Assembly: GCA_030340625.1 (NCBI GenBank)
Contig: JAOPHQ010002316.1
Location: 2,501 to 66,500 of the forward strand
Source: Merluccius polli
Lineage: Eukaryota > Chordata > Actinopteri > Gadiformes > Merlucciidae
Direction of reading: 5' to 3'
DNA: 64,000 nt
Shown here: in pieces, positions 34,854-48,200 of the stretch
Position numbering within the stretch: position 1 is the first letter of the stretch
How the letters are laid out: each line of letters opens with the position of its first letter
Made by a program: the position numbers and the translations under genes
Notes under the pieces: model-generated
What the model saw: only the letters and a program-made list of their open reading frames with translations
What the model was told of the DNA's origin: nothing
Database searches by the model: none

Positions 34854-36094
34854 TGTGTGTGCGTCTCATGTAGGCTACATAATATAACCTCTTACTCTTT
34901 TTCACGATGTGACGTGATTTCAACTTGTTTGAGCGAGTTGGTATAGCTGCATAATAAACTTCAGACTACTTTGAGGGGGTAATATGTGATGAGTGTATAT
35001 ATATATATATATTAGTGTATACAGGTGGGCGGTAGAGATGATGGATAGGCCTCCTCGCAATACGGTCAATGTCTTAATTCTCCCAGAGCGCACAATCATT
35101 GTGAGTCAACTATTAACACGTCACAGAGAGGCAAAGACAAACCAACACAAATAGGACACGCCCTCTCAGAAAGCACCTCGGTGTGCGGCTGTGCGGCTGC
35201 CGCCCCCCACCCCCCCCCACGGTCACGCTTGCCCTTGTGACACCCGCTTAAGGGAAGTGCGTCAGGAAGTGTGCTGCTGGGCCCCGCGTGGCATCAGACC
35301 TGCTGCTCAACCATAAGCACGGGGAACTTCCTCCTCCTGCTAACCGCTTCTTATTGTCGTCGTTGGCAACAGTGATGTATTTATATCCCACTGTAAATAC
35401 GGGGAGGCCTAGTGTTTAAAATGTAACATGATGAAGCTATTAGGCCCGCTGAGCCAAACCATTTCAACTGAAGGATATAATTGGTAATTGTGTCCCGAGG
35501 GACACTGCCCAACAGAAAGTGGCTTTGCATTATGTGAACTATCAAAGTGAAAGTTAAACTCATGTGATTCACACATGTTGTCCCACACGACACGGGATCC
35601 TCATCCTATGAGGTTGTCACGGAAACACCGGGGCTTTTATTTTGAAGTTGTGTACACAGTAGGCTAACTAGAAATTAATAGCCGAACAGTAAATATGCCT
35701 AACTTTATTTTTTTTAGATAAATAAAAAAATACTGTAGGCCATTGTAGGACCATACAGTATTTGTAATATATGAAAAATATTTAAAATGCAACCAAAGGA
35801 GGTAAAAAATATCCTAATACGTTGTGCATAAACCAGCAAGGCACGTCTATGATAAAATGAATGAAGTAATGCCATTTAACAACATATATACCACCACAGA
35901 ACACATGTAGCCTATATTTACCATGCTATGGTGAATATGCATAATGCAATATCCAATGCCATCTTTGATTGTTTCCTTTCTTGGACTGTACAAACAGGGA
36001 AATGACCAGAGGATGGGAGGAGTATGGGGCTATTAGGCTGCAGCCTTGGTGACTCTTGAGTGATTTGCCATCAGACTGCAGACAGGACAACACT
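34101..36094. other. Intergenic stretch between nabp1 and the chemokine receptor
   Basis: (AT)n runs at 34819-34850 and 34996-35012 and a poly-C patch at 35202-35218 are the only repeats of note. The promoter and 5' UTR of the receptor must lie near the right end, but I cannot identify a TATA box or start site. Confidence 0.5.
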
Positions 36095-36876
36095 ATGGCG
36101 GGTGAGCATGTACATTTTTCTATTCACTTTACCGGTTATCCTATTGCATTTGATTTTTTTGTAATATATAGAGATTGATTTTAATAAGAACATATGTATG
36201 CTGTTTTATGAATCCCCGGCAGATTGGAAATGTGAGTGTCACAGAAAGTTCAGCACAATTTTATTAACGGATTTGTTTTTCAAAGACTTCTGCTGTCAAA
36301 GATGGAAATTACTTCACTTTTTTATTTAAAAAAATAATAATATTAGTGTTTCATCAGAAATCATGCTCTAAAGTAGGCCTACTTTAAAGGGATTTCTGTG
36401 AGTCTTAAGTATTTTAAATAATATTTAACTCTACTTTAAAAAAAGTTAATAATTATTTGGTACTTTTTCGAACACTGTATATTGTCCCTGCTGACCATTA
36501 ATAAATATGTTTCTACATATGTATTGTCTGTAGCCTATAGGCCTACAGACAATTATCCATCAACAGCACTTTCCAATTGTGATTGATTAATGAGTTGGCC
36601 GTCTGTCTGGACACCTGTCTCACCTACAGTATATTTGCCTATTTAGGGAGCATCCTAAAATTCCTGGTCTGCGTTAACATGAATATTTGCCATGTGAGGG
36701 ATAAGGAAAATAAAATATAATTTAATATAATTTAGGCTAGAGCTTCTTGAACATCTTTACAAAAGTTATTTTAACATAATAAAACATTGCGGTCTTTATA
36801 AGCCTTAATAGTGAGTCAGAACGAATTTGCTTGTGAAATATATTTTTCTAGTATTAAAAAGATGTTGAAAAAATGT

Positions 36877-36918
<42 letters not shown>

Positions 36919-38556
36919 GTAATAATAGTAATAATAGTAATAATAGTAATAATAATATAATTCTATAATTAATAATAGTGTTCATTGTTTCAATAGGTAT
37001 GTTACTCTGGTAAGTCACCACAAACAACAGTGTTCTAGTCCATCCTCTTCAACATTACAACATCAAGGTCATTGCTTCAAAGTGTCACAATGCAAACGGG
37101 GGAAAACATAACTTGTAACAAACGGTCTGATGGTGACACATTTATTGTTGCAATTATCATAAACGTAACCTCAGATCTTGCTGTCTGCAGGCCCCATTCT
37201 CACGCCTTATGTCATCTCGACTTCTCTGTTCATCAAAAAGTACCTTCAAACCCACAAGTGTATTTTTTAAAATGTTTTCTATTCTGGGTCTGAGGGTCTT
37301 GTGGGGCCTGACCATCTTGACACAACACATCTCGAGTTGCAAAAGGTTGAGAACCACTTTGTATTGTTTTGAAAGGCAACTTGAATTGACCCCACATTTG
37401 TTGTTAGGTATCTTTGTCTAAAACAGCCACCAAATTTGTATTTTTGTTTTGTGATTCACAGACTCCTTTGACATAAGTCAGTTTGACTTTGACTTTAGCT
37501 TAATCTACGACCAGCTGAACTTCACGTACAACTACACCGAAGATTATTTCGACCCCTTGAAGCAGCCCTGCAACTCGGCGCCCATCTCCGACGCCGCCAT
37601 GATCGTCGTGAGTGTCTTCTACGTGCTCATCTTCCTGCTGGCCATCCCCGGCAACCTGGTGGTGGGGCTGGTGATCGGGCTGAACCGGCAGCCGCTGTCC
37701 CCGTCCGACCTCTACCTCCTCCACCTCGCCGTCGCCGACATCCTCCTCGCCGTGACGCTCCCCTTCTGGGCCACCTCCCTGACGCTGGGCTGGGTGTTCG
37801 GCGACGCCATGTGCAAAGTCGTCAGCATCCTCCAGGAGCTCAGCTTCTACGTCAGCATCCTCTTCCTCGCCTGCATCAGCGTGGACCGCTACATGGCCAT
37901 CGTGCGCGCCATGGACGCCCGCAAGGCCAGCCGCAAGTGCGTGAGCTGGTGCTTCTGCGGCGCCGTGTGGCTCGCCGGCGGGCTGCTGGCCCTGCCGGGG
38001 TTCCTGAACTCCGCCACGCCGTCCACCAACTCGTCCAACGGCTCGGCGCCGCTGACCGTGTGCGCCGAGCACTACGACCCGGGCAGCGCCGACGAGTGGC
38101 GGCTGGCCACCAGGGCGCTGCGGCCACACGCTGGGCTTCGCGGTCCCGCTGGTCGTCATGCTGCTGTGCTACGGCGTGACGGTGCGGCGCCTGCTGCGCA
38201 CCAAGGGCGGCTTCCAGCGGCAGCGCGCCATGCGGGTGATCATCGCGGTGGTCGTCGCCTTCCTGGCGTGCTGGACGCCGTACCACCTGGCGGTGATCGC
38301 CGACACGTTCCTGCGGGCGAAGGTGGTGCCGTACAAGTGCCCGACGCGGAAGGCCATCGACCAGGCGATGTTCGCCACGCAGAGCCTGGGGCTGCTGCAC
38401 AGCTGCGTGAACCCGGTGCTGTACGCGTTCGTGGGCGAGAAGTTCAGGAGGAGGTTGGAGCACATGATCAAGAAGACGGGCATGCTGGAGCGCGCGTCCA
38501 TGTCCAGGCCGAGCCGGTCCTCGCTGTCATCCGAAATGACATCCATGATCATGTAA
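36095..38556 (+). CDS. cxcr1/2: CXC chemokine receptor, CXCR1/CXCR2 (IL-8 receptor) type
   Basis: Exon 1 contributes ATG GCG G (36095-36101, followed by GTGAGC) and exon 2 runs 37462-38556, giving MADSFDISQFDFDF... and about 366 residues after correcting one extra base. It is a seven-helix G-protein-coupled receptor for CXCL8-like chemokines on leukocytes (family knowledge). Visible marks: an acidic N-terminus with two N-glycosylation sites (NFT, NYT); extracellular cysteines in the N-terminus and all three loops; LAVADILLAVTLPFWA in helix 2; DRYMAIV after helix 3; CWTPYHL in helix 6; HSCVNPVLYAF in helix 7; and a Ser-rich tail for phosphorylation. Odd point: a +1 frame break at 38124, before HTLGFAVPLVVM. 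CXCR1 and CXCR2 are hard to separate in fish without a tree. Confidence 0.92.
36102..37461 (+). other. Chemokine receptor intron 1
   Basis: AT-rich intron with an (AAT)n microsatellite at 36880-36957. Around 37325-37360, GTTGAGAACCACTTTG resembles the end of an hAT-type repeat. No additional exon is seen. Confidence 0.6.
37462..38556 (+). CDS. cxcr1/2: Chemokine receptor main exon, containing a +1 frame break at about 38124
   Basis: Acceptor TGATTCACAG precedes ACTCCTTTGAC. The first frame is open through WRLATRALR (to 38123). The next helix 5 residues HTLGFAVPLVVMLLCYG begin at 38125 in the neighbouring frame, so one C in CGGCCACACG is surplus. Without that C the frame is open to TAA...: the gene ends SSEMTSMIM and stop at 38554-38556. 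Read literally, the first frame would lose helices 5-7. GC content here is very high, which favours a sequence error. Confidence 0.9.
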
Positions 38557-38755
38557 CCCTGCTGTGTGTGTGTGTGTGTGTGTGTGTGTCACTGAATCAC
38601 CACCATTTCCTGTTTTGGAAAGCGGACTTTTCTATGGGTTTTTTGCAGTAGTTTGAGCTGACCGACATGTGACCAGTTATTGTTTTTCTTTATATGATAT
38701 TATATTTTTTATAAATTATTTAAATATTCAAAACTCATAACTCAAAACTCAGAAT

Positions 38756-38905
38756 TTCAACACGAAGCAGACACTTATTAGTGGGTTGCAAAGAGGACAT
38801 GAAGCATCAGGACCTACTGGTACCTTACAGGCCAGTACAGGCCACCATAGCATCTCCTACTCGTGTTAAAGGGTGGGGTGGGGGGGGGGGGGGGGGGGGG
38901 GGGTC
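38756..38905. repeat. Repeat fragment followed by a poly-G run, shared with 41905-42015
   Basis: ACGAAGCAGACACTTATTAG then TGGGTTGCAAAGAGGACATG and AAGCAT recur at about 41907-41958 with a 5-bp insertion. In both places a G homopolymer of 17 or more bases follows within about 100 bp (38878-38903 and 41995-42011). The family is unidentified. Confidence 0.6.
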
Positions 38906-39002
38906 TTCAGTTGGTTGCAATCTCCAACCTTGCCGCTAGATGCCACTATATCCTACACACCATTACCAAAAAAAACATGAAAGCTATCTACCTATAAACC
39001 TA

Positions 39003-39004
<2 letters not shown>

Positions 39005-39063
<59 letters not shown>
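39005..39063. repeat. (TA)n microsatellite
   Basis: Nearly pure TA for about 59 bp, directly abutting the MITE at 39066. A longer (TA)n lies at about 40010-40067. Confidence 0.95.
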
Positions 39064-39065
<2 letters not shown>

Positions 39066-39067
<2 letters not shown>

Positions 39068-39418
39068 AGCTGCAACGATTAGTCGAATAATCGATTAGTT
39101 GTCAACTATTAAATTAATCACCAACTATTTTGATAATCGATTAATCTTTTTGAGTAATTATTTAAGAAAAAATGTCCAAATTCTCTGATTTCAGCTTCTC
39201 AAATGTGAATATTTTCTGGTTTCTTTAGTCCTCTATGACAGTAAACTGAATATCTTTGGGTTGTGGACAAAGCAAGACATTTAAGGACGTCACCTTGGGC
39301 TTTGGGAAACAGTGATCAACATTTTTCACCATTTTCTGGACCCAACAACTACTCGATTAATCGAGAAAATGATTGACAGATTAATCGATAATGAAAATAA
39401 TCGTTAGTTGCAGCTCTA
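39066..39418. mobile_element. Teleost hAT-type MITE
   Basis: The ends AGAGCTGCAACGATTAGTCG and the inverse CGTTAGTTGCAGCTCT are characteristic of a repeat found widely in fish. ATCGATTAGT-type motifs recur near both ends. The element lies between (TA)n tracts, so the target duplication is hidden. It is about 353 bp and non-coding. Confidence 0.78.
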
Positions 39419-40007
39419 ATATATATATGTATATACTTTATTTTTTAAATTTGATATTACAAAATGTGAAAATTGTACATTGATTTGTATTATTTCCCTT
39501 CATTCCCTGTATTAGGTGTCGTTTACTCCCTGACAGCGCCTCCTTGTGGTCTGATATATAACTGAATGTACATTTATGTCTTTTTTAGCTGTGTTATATT
39601 TACAGTTTCTGCATTTATAGATGATTGTCTGCCTCATACGGTCAAATATTAAAACCATTGGATAACCTTCATTACGTCTGTGGTATCGGTGTAGTTATTT
39701 CCACACGTGCAATTCACCTCAAGCAATCCAGGTACAAGGTGTCCAGACAGACAGACAGAAAGAGACAAACAGACAGACAGAAAGGCACTGCTTGTCTGCT
39801 GTGTGTGTCCTCGTTTGGTCAAATACGTGTCCACCTCCTGTGATAATCACCGATGATGATGTTCACCTGTGTCCCATGAGATTGAAGCTACCACCCAGTC
39901 CCTGCCCCCTTTGTGTGTATATTTTGTGTCTCTGCAGTTCATTCATGTAAAACATAGTCTCAGTCTGTACTCCTGCTGACTTGACAGTCTGTGAAGTGGC
40001 ATCACGG

Positions 40008-40070
<63 letters not shown>

Positions 40071-40940
40071 GTGCTATGGCCTCCGAGTCTGTCACCATTA
40101 GAACCGCATTTGACCTACAAATGAAATCCCTCTCTCCGACCGTGTCGCACCGAGCCACAGGGTCTGCTGACCGGGGATTGGCTGGAGGAGGCAGGGTGGG
40201 GGGGTGGGAGAGGCGGGTTCAGGCCCGGGGTTGACTGGGCGAGACGGATCGACACACAGCTGTCATTCTGTCATTCCCCCCCCTTAGGACTGGTCTGGCT
40301 GAGGCGGTGGTGCTGCTGGTAGCGGCTTGGCGGCGGGGAGCTATCGTGAGCGCTGGGAATGCTTGGCTCACGGGCCGAGGCGGGCGGGGGAACGAGAACC
40401 AGTGACAGGACGTCGGACGCGCCAGGAGGGAAAATAAGGTTTTCCAAAGGAGTGTAAATCCAGGAGGACCCGCTCCAGGTCCTCCCCACCAAGGAGACAA
40501 GGCAGGAGTCTGAGGCCGGCGTGAGGAAAGGAGTGAACCCAGCAGAGGCCAGGGGAGGGAGCCTTCAAATGCAACTTGACCCACTTGGTCTTGCCCTAAA
40601 AATACATCTTTGCAGCAGGGCCGGTGCTCAAATCTCTCAAACCTGTGTAATAACTCGATAATCGGCTTTTATTCCGTCCCCCGTTTGGACAGCAAACTAG
40701 AGTAGGTAGTGCATCGCAAATCTCACCTCATTCAGTCAAAGTTGCTCCAACAATGTAATGGTCACAACTTTTCATGTGAGCACCATGTTACCTGCGACAT
40801 TTTAGGATTTTAGTCGTTCCTCCTGTGAGATCACTCCGGTTCCCAAGACCCATTGTGCGTGGAGGGCCCCCGCCCCTGTCCAGGACCTCTGTAAGGGTCA
40901 TCCGATTGAGGTCCAAACCACCCAGAAGAGGGGCGCCGCC
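39419..40940. other. Intergenic stretch leading to speg
   Basis: Contains (TA)n at 40010-40067 and G-rich patches. From about 40800 it probably becomes the speg promoter or 5' UTR: the segment just before the ATG ends GGCGCCGCC. No TATA box or clear motif is assigned. Confidence 0.5.
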
Positions 40941-41334
40941 ATGGACCAGGCGATCGCGGGCTTCGGCGGGGGCGGCCCCCCCGTCCCCCCGAAGCGCTCC
41001 CACAGGAACCTGGGCCCCAACCAGACCCACCAGGAGGCCCCTCTCCGTCCCCAGCCCTCGCCGACGCCGCCCGTGTTCCTGCGCAAGATGAGGAACGCGG
41101 CGGTGGGCACCGGCTGCGACATCCGCCTCAAGGTGAGCGTGGGCGGCGACCCCCAGCCCTCGCTGTACTGGTACCACAACGACGACCTGCTCAACATGGA
41201 CAACCAGGAGTACGGCGGCCTCTGGATCCGGGACTGTAAGCCCAGCGACGCCGGCCTCTACACCTGCATCGCCAACAACCACCTGGGGGAGGCGCGCAGC
41301 AGCGCCGTGCTCGCCGTCTTGGATCTGGGGGAAG
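40941..41334 (+). CDS. speg: speg exon 1: start codon and Ig domain 1
   Basis: Encodes MDQAIAGFGGGGPPVPPKRS, then PPVFLRKMRNAAVGTGCDIR (Ig start), QPSLYWYHN (Trp core) and SDAGLYTCIANNHLGEA (the DxGxYxC signature), ending VLDLGE. Human SPEG has the same layout (VPPKRA, APVFLRPLKNAAV). The donor is GAAG|GTAAGG, phase 1. The start codon has a strong GCCGCCATGG context, with no in-frame alternative nearby. Confidence 0.93.
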
Positions 41335-42263
41335 GTAAGGTCATGTGTGGACGTATATATATATATATATATATATACACACGCACATACACATACGTGC
41401 ATATATACAGGTATTATTTTGGCTGAGGCGTGCATCCAAAGCAAAGTGAGTTCAGATACAGGTCATTCAAAAGGGCCCCTACCAGCCGATCCAGTGGACT
41501 GTACCAACCGGGAGGCCGATCCAGCCATCATACATCTGGGTGGACACTCCCACTTGTGAGGTCACCAGAGGGTAGATTTTGACATGGCTTGTAATGGCTG
41601 ATCAACGTCACACCTGGTGGTACAATTGGGCCCCTTTAAGGAGCATCTTGCTCAAGGACGGCCCACACAGGTTCGGCCGGGACCATTAGGAGATCGAACC
41701 CAGAACCTTATGTCTGGGAGTACCCTGCTTCCACTAGACTTCATAATTAACATAACAGAGATGCAATTTAGACCTTCGGCAGATGCTTTAACCGAAGCGA
41801 CCACAAAATTTCAAAAGTGTCATGTGACTACCCTCTAGTGACATCACAAGTGGGAGTCCACCCGGATGTATGATGGATAGATCAACCTACCGGTTATTAA
41901 TTCAACAAGAAGCAGACACTTTCAGTATTAGTGGGTTGCAAAGAGGACATGAAGCATACCTACGAGAAACGGCATGTAATGGCCTGTGGATATTGGGGGG
42001 GGGGGGGGGGGTGGGTTATTGAACCCAGGACTTTCCGACAATGCTGGCATTGGTAGACCGGTTGTGATTGGCTGAGGCTGTCTGTGGTCGTCCCGCCTCC
42101 GCACACCCACAGATGAACCAACCAGGTGGAGGTGCAGCCATTAGAGACACTCACCTGTTAATTGGCAGAGCCCAGAGGTATCTGGGAATCAGGGAAGTCT
42201 GCTGAGTCATGCTCCATGCTCCAGTAATCACCCCCCCCACTATTACGATATATCCGCCTCTCA

Positions 42264-42308
<45 letters not shown>

Positions 42309-45038
42309 GATATTACTTCTCCATTGCATGAGATGCTGTGCCGAATATCTCTGAGCAAATATGATGATGCAACGCGGCGTTATGTCTTGACTTTGGCATT
42401 TCGCTGCGCCTCCTGAGGCGGTGTTCAGCGGCGGTGTGGATGGCGTCTCCCTCCGTCTATTTAACAGACGCCTCATCCAGCCCAACGCAAGGGAGATTAA
42501 AGCCATACTTGCTTTATTCTTCTTTATACTTACTTATATGCTCAAATGGAGAAAAGTATGCATGCAAACTAGAGATGCATCTCTGAGATTAACGCTGGTT
42601 TTTAAGGAGCAGAAGTCATGCCAACCTAAATGACCTTTCATGCATTTAGCTGAATCCGAGGAAAGTGGAATAACAGGGAACGTGATTTTTTTAAATGACC
42701 ATATTGTCACTTTAATACGTTCAAATGTTCAATAGGTTTTTTTGACTGTGATGCATTTTGGATGTAAGTCGGTCCTACTTCCCTTTTACACATTGTAATG
42801 CCGTTTCTACACTCGTGTCAATCCTCAGGGTGTTGTGTAGCCGTTGCATTAACACCGTGGATTTGATGATTGTTTAATTAAAAACAGTCATTTGGGTATT
42901 TCAGTATTATATAGTTGGGGTGGGTGTGGGGGGGGGGGGGGGGGGTTGCAGCCCAACAAAACAGTGACTTATTTCTGGCGTCCTTTGACATCAGAAATGG
43001 TGAGCGGCATTAATTAAGAGCTGCACACATTCACAAGTTGAACCGACGGCTCCTGGTAATAATATCTGTCATATCCAGAGACCCGCGTCTGCTTGTGTTA
43101 GCAAAACAACTCGACATTGAAAAAGGAGTTAAAAGTTTGTTCACTTTCGTGACTTTTAATCGAGGATATTAATCGTCAGTGCACATTTCCAAGAGACGAT
43201 GGGCCTCAGTTAGTTAGTGTTACTTTCGGCTCATTTGTGGGGGGAATGATTGCTTCAGCGATACCGACTGTCCAAACCGACGCCGACACTGCAGCAGTGA
43301 AAGGCTTGTGGGTCCAACTACCGCCAAGCCTCCCCCGCGCCAAGGGAGAGAACCACCAAAACCCAAACCCAAAACCTAAATCATCAAAGAAAATATGCCA
43401 TTCTGCCGCTCTGTTTTCACCTATGTGTTGCAGTCTATATCCAACTGCCTCCTACAGCTGCCACATCACTCAACGGGGGTCTCTCTCTCTCTCTCTCTCT
43501 GTCTCCCCCCCTCCCCTCTCTCTCCCTCTCTGCTGCCGTCGACTAGCGCCGCCGGTTATTTATACCAAGGAATGTGCCAGGCCTTAGATTTTTTCTCTGA
43601 CGGTAATGGGCAGCGACTCCTGTTACAGAGGAAGACATCAGTGCTAATTTTAGCACTTAACCTGTATAGGTTTCTTTCTTTTTTTCTTTTTTTTAATTTT
43701 TTTTTAGGAGGGGGAGGCTTTTTATTAACCAAAGCAGAAAATGGCAGTGTCGTATTTTAATGGGCAGTGTCGGTGAAATGTCACTGGGAGTTGTGGGTGT
43801 GTGACACTGGATATCGTCTGGGTCTGCTTCTGGTGTTGTGTGGCCCTCACACTTCTCACGCACCTTTAACTGAACTACCGCCTCTGTGTGTTGTATTCCT
43901 TATATTATTTTATTGCAAATTGAGGAATATATATATATATATATAAAATTATTTTTGAAGTATGTGGATATTGTTTTTTGCTCATAGGTTTGTGGTTTTG
44001 CTGCGTCCACTTTAGTCTTGGAGAAGTGCGTTATCGCATTATCCTGGCGTTTCCAATGCTTGAATCTCCTGGACTGCGTGTTTGATCGCGTGTTGCTGCG
44101 GTGCGGCTGGTGGCGGCGGTCCATAGCTTCGCTATGAGGGGGGGGGGGGCGCAGGGGGTCTTCACAAACAGGGAGTTTAAAGAACTAACAGTTCATCTGT
44201 ATCTGTAGTGAACAGTGACGACCCGAGATGGAAATTGTCCTCAGATGTCACTTTTATTGCAGGCAACAAAGACCAGTGAGGCCGACGCCACGGCAACATC
44301 CCAGATCCACGATGGCGTTTTCTAGCCATGCTTCCTGCGTTTGGTGTAGAAGTGTTTGGTTTACAAGCTTGGATATTCATTTTAGTCGTTACTTTAGTAC
44401 TTGCAGTGTAAATATCAATTCTCACTTTGACTTACAGCCGAACCAGATGAACATAAACTACTGCACACAACACAATACCATACTACTAACTGGGACTGCA
44501 TGAGTTTCATTTTGTCATTTTGTTATTATTATGTCGTCATACTATGTCATTTGATTACTAAATGTTTAATCTCATAACAAATGTTATGAACACTGTGGAG
44601 ACATCCACAGTGTCCATACTCCCTTTTCTGTCTTCACAACGCATGTCACACTTATAGGGCTTGTACGATTTTTTGTTGGCGATACTCCATATTGAGAGGA
44701 TACTGATACGCCATATTGAGAGGACTCCAGAGAGTTGTAGTCCTGTAACATCGTAAATCAACGTAAATAGACCGTAACCTCGGCAAATGAAAACTTTGTG
44801 TTGCCGCGTCTCGCGTGAGAAACGCTGCGGCGGTTTCAGACACAACAATGACAAATCATTTCACGATGAAATACTAAACAATGACCAAGTAACCACGACT
44901 ACCAACACAATAACTAACATGACAATGCTCCCATGCTCCCAAAATGGCGGCGGTCATTGTCATGTGATGTTGCGGTGTACAAGCCCTATTCTGGAGTCAT
45001 GGAGTCAGTGCTCTAATCAGGGCTATTGTTGCATGTAA

Positions 45039-45090
<52 letters not shown>

Positions 45091-45163
45091 TCCGCCACGC
45101 TGTGCTGCCCATGCGTATCTGCAATGCGCTCCTTGGAGGGGATGATAAAGTAGGAAATCGAGA

Positions 45164-45200
<37 letters not shown>

Positions 45201-48200
45201 GTGCGTATGACAGCCGTGGCGTCTTTCCAAAACGCTTGGATATTTTCCCCATCGTGTCATCCTCCGCTCGTGTCCGAGATCTGAGGGAACAGGTGGAGTC
45301 TGATACGCGCTGTGGAAATCCCCCGCACACAAACACACACACAAACACACACACACACACACACGCACACACACACCGTTTGGTACCAGCGCGCCACAAC
45401 AACACACCGCTTGTGTTGCTTTTAACTCGATGTGAGCGCAATCTTCCCTGCAGGATTAGGCCAGTACGGAGTATAGGTCCGTTTCACAGAGGCGGCGGCG
45501 GCGGCGGAGGACAAACACAGGTGTCAGTCGCGCTCATGATGCTAATTATGGGTCTTCTGCTTTCACGGAGCAGGGCACACGCCCCGCGGTCAGCGTTTGA
45601 CATCTCCACCGGTTTCACATAAAAGAAGCAGACCCATAATTAGTGTCATGAGCCCCACCTGTGTTTGCCCTACGACGACGACGAAGACGATGACGACGAT
45701 GTGAAAAGGCCCCATTGGGACTATGAGTGGTCATCATTTAAAAAGCGACTTCCCACCTCTTATTTGAAGTGCAATGTTGCTACAGTTCAATCCATGTATG
45801 GTTTGATCTTGAAAAGCATTTCTGCATTTCTGTTTATGTAATTTAATTGATTGTAGAGATCAGCCCCCCAACACATCCTCTAACAACGCTAGATCAGCCC
45901 CGCATCACATCCTCTAACAACGCTAGTTCAGCCCCCCATCACATCCTCTAACAACGCTAGATCAGCCCCCCATCACATCCTCTAACAACACTAGATCAGC
46001 CCCCCATCACATCCTCTAACAACGCTAGATCAGCACCGCATCACATCCTCTAACAACACTAGATCAGCCCCATATCACATCCTCTAACAACGCTAGATCA
46101 GCCCCGCATCACATCCTCTAACAACACTAGATCAGCCCCGTATCACATCCTCTAACAACACTAGATCAGCCCCCCATCACATCCTCTAACAACGCTAGAT
46201 CAGCCCCCCATCACCTCCTCTAACAACACTAGATCAGCCCCGCATCACATCCTCTAACAACTCTAGATCAGCCCCGCATCACATCCTCTAACAACACTAG
46301 ATCAGCCCCCCATCACATCCTCTAACAACACTAGATCAGCCCCCCCATCACATCCTCTAACAACGCTAGATCAGCCCCGCATCACATCCTCTAACAACAC
46401 TAGATCAGCCCCCCCATCACATCCTCTAACAACACTAGATCAGCCCCCCCATCACATCCTCTAACAACACTAGATCAGCCCCGCATCACATCCTCTAACA
46501 ACACTAGATCAGCCCCCCATCACATCCTCTAACAACACTAGATCAGCCCCCCATCACATCCTCTAACAACACTAGATCAGCCCCCCATCACATCCTCTAA
46601 CAACACTAGATCAGCCCCCCATCACATCCTCTAACAACACTAGATCAGCCCCATCACATCCTCTAACAACACTAGATCAGCCATTCAAGCCTTAGTTTTA
46701 TCGTATTTCATGACTTACTACATGACTTCAGTTAGTAATATTCAGCATAGTCCAATTATCTAATTAATGGGCAATTATCAATCTTAGGTGATACAATTAT
46801 TGTATAGGCCTACTTTAGGCGTAGGACTACATCGATTGCATCGTTAAAAATCACCTTACTTTCTGGGGGGGAAATTGTGTTAGTATAAGTTGGTCAAAAG
46901 CATTAACTGTTCCTGTTTGCAATCTGGTGATTTTCCTATTCACTGTACCGCTGGCTGTGCGTACGCGTGGTCAGACCCTGTGGGTACGTCACAAGTACGG
47001 GTACTTTGAGAAATCCCACATTTTGTCAAAAAACTGCGAACGCACGGTTTACACACAGATTTCCTTCGTACGCAACGTTGATAAATGAGGCCTGGAGAAA
47101 ATGTAAAGAAAAATCACAAAAAACTGCATTATCATCACTTTCCTAATAATCTGACTAAAAACAGAATGGGAAATCACTTGGTGCAGTGAAATGCAAAGAC
47201 ACGGACGTTTAACATCAACCGAAAATGTGAAAGATGTGTGGGGGGCCACTGCCCCCTGGTGCCCCCCTCATGGAGCCGCCACTGGGTGTGGCTACGGTTC
47301 AACACCCCCACCATGCACCAAGTAACCCTGGACATTACTGGTGCTGCGTTTGAACCAACCCAAGGATTATTAGAGGCCGTCGTCGTCCTCTCTTGGACAA
47401 GTTTACAGAAATGTTTGCCGTCACGGTGGTGTTGCCTTGCTAAGCTTAGGGCAACGGCAGCTTTAATGGTTGCTGTTGCCACACCGTGCTAAAAAAACGC
47501 CCCACTTTCTCGGTGTCAGCAGAATGGCGGTCGGTCCTCTCTCCCCCATAAAACCTCCAGCAGCCTCCAGTTAACGAGCCCCGCCGCCACGCCTCGGTGT
47601 TGAAGATGTCCGCGCCATTACAGCGGCGTCCAGGTTGTAAGTCGTCGAGGTAACGACGAGAACAACACAGCGTTTTCCAATTTACGTGACGGCCACCCTA
47701 ATCTAGACGGACCATTAACCCCGGCGAGAACACAATCTCTGCGGCGGTGCTGACATAATGGCCCCTCGCTGCAGAGATTGCTTTTGTGTTGCTTGTGTGT
47801 GTGTGTGTGTGTGCCACGGTTTTAGTTTTACTTCTGCAGGTTTGTATTTCTAGTCCAACTTTATTCATTGGCAACAATCAACATGGATAATTATGAACAA
47901 ATACAACCAATACTCAATATTTGACACGGTTTTGTACCCCTTGAGACCTGCTGGTCTCTAGGCCTATACACCAGGTTGGGGGTCAGCCAGGGGGAGCTGG
48001 ACCTGAGACTGAAGAGGGGTCACAGCCTCCGGTCTACATAGTAGGCTCGGTACTGTCCTCTGTAGTAGTGGTGGTAGACCCATAGTGAATCATTCTCAAT
48101 TTAAATAAAACATTTTAAATAAAAAATCTGATTCTAAAAAGTAGAATCAGATTTTTGTATGATATGAAGAGAATTTGTTATCAACTGAGCAAGATGTATA

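Noticed and set aside
40219..40584. 121-codon minus-strand open frame upstream of speg
   Set aside because: No family resemblance, no splice or start context support, and GC-rich intergenic composition. Not enough for a gene call.
45858..46683. CRISPR-like regular array
   Set aside because: Direct 34-bp units follow one another with no unique spacers, in a vertebrate intron. It is a minisatellite.
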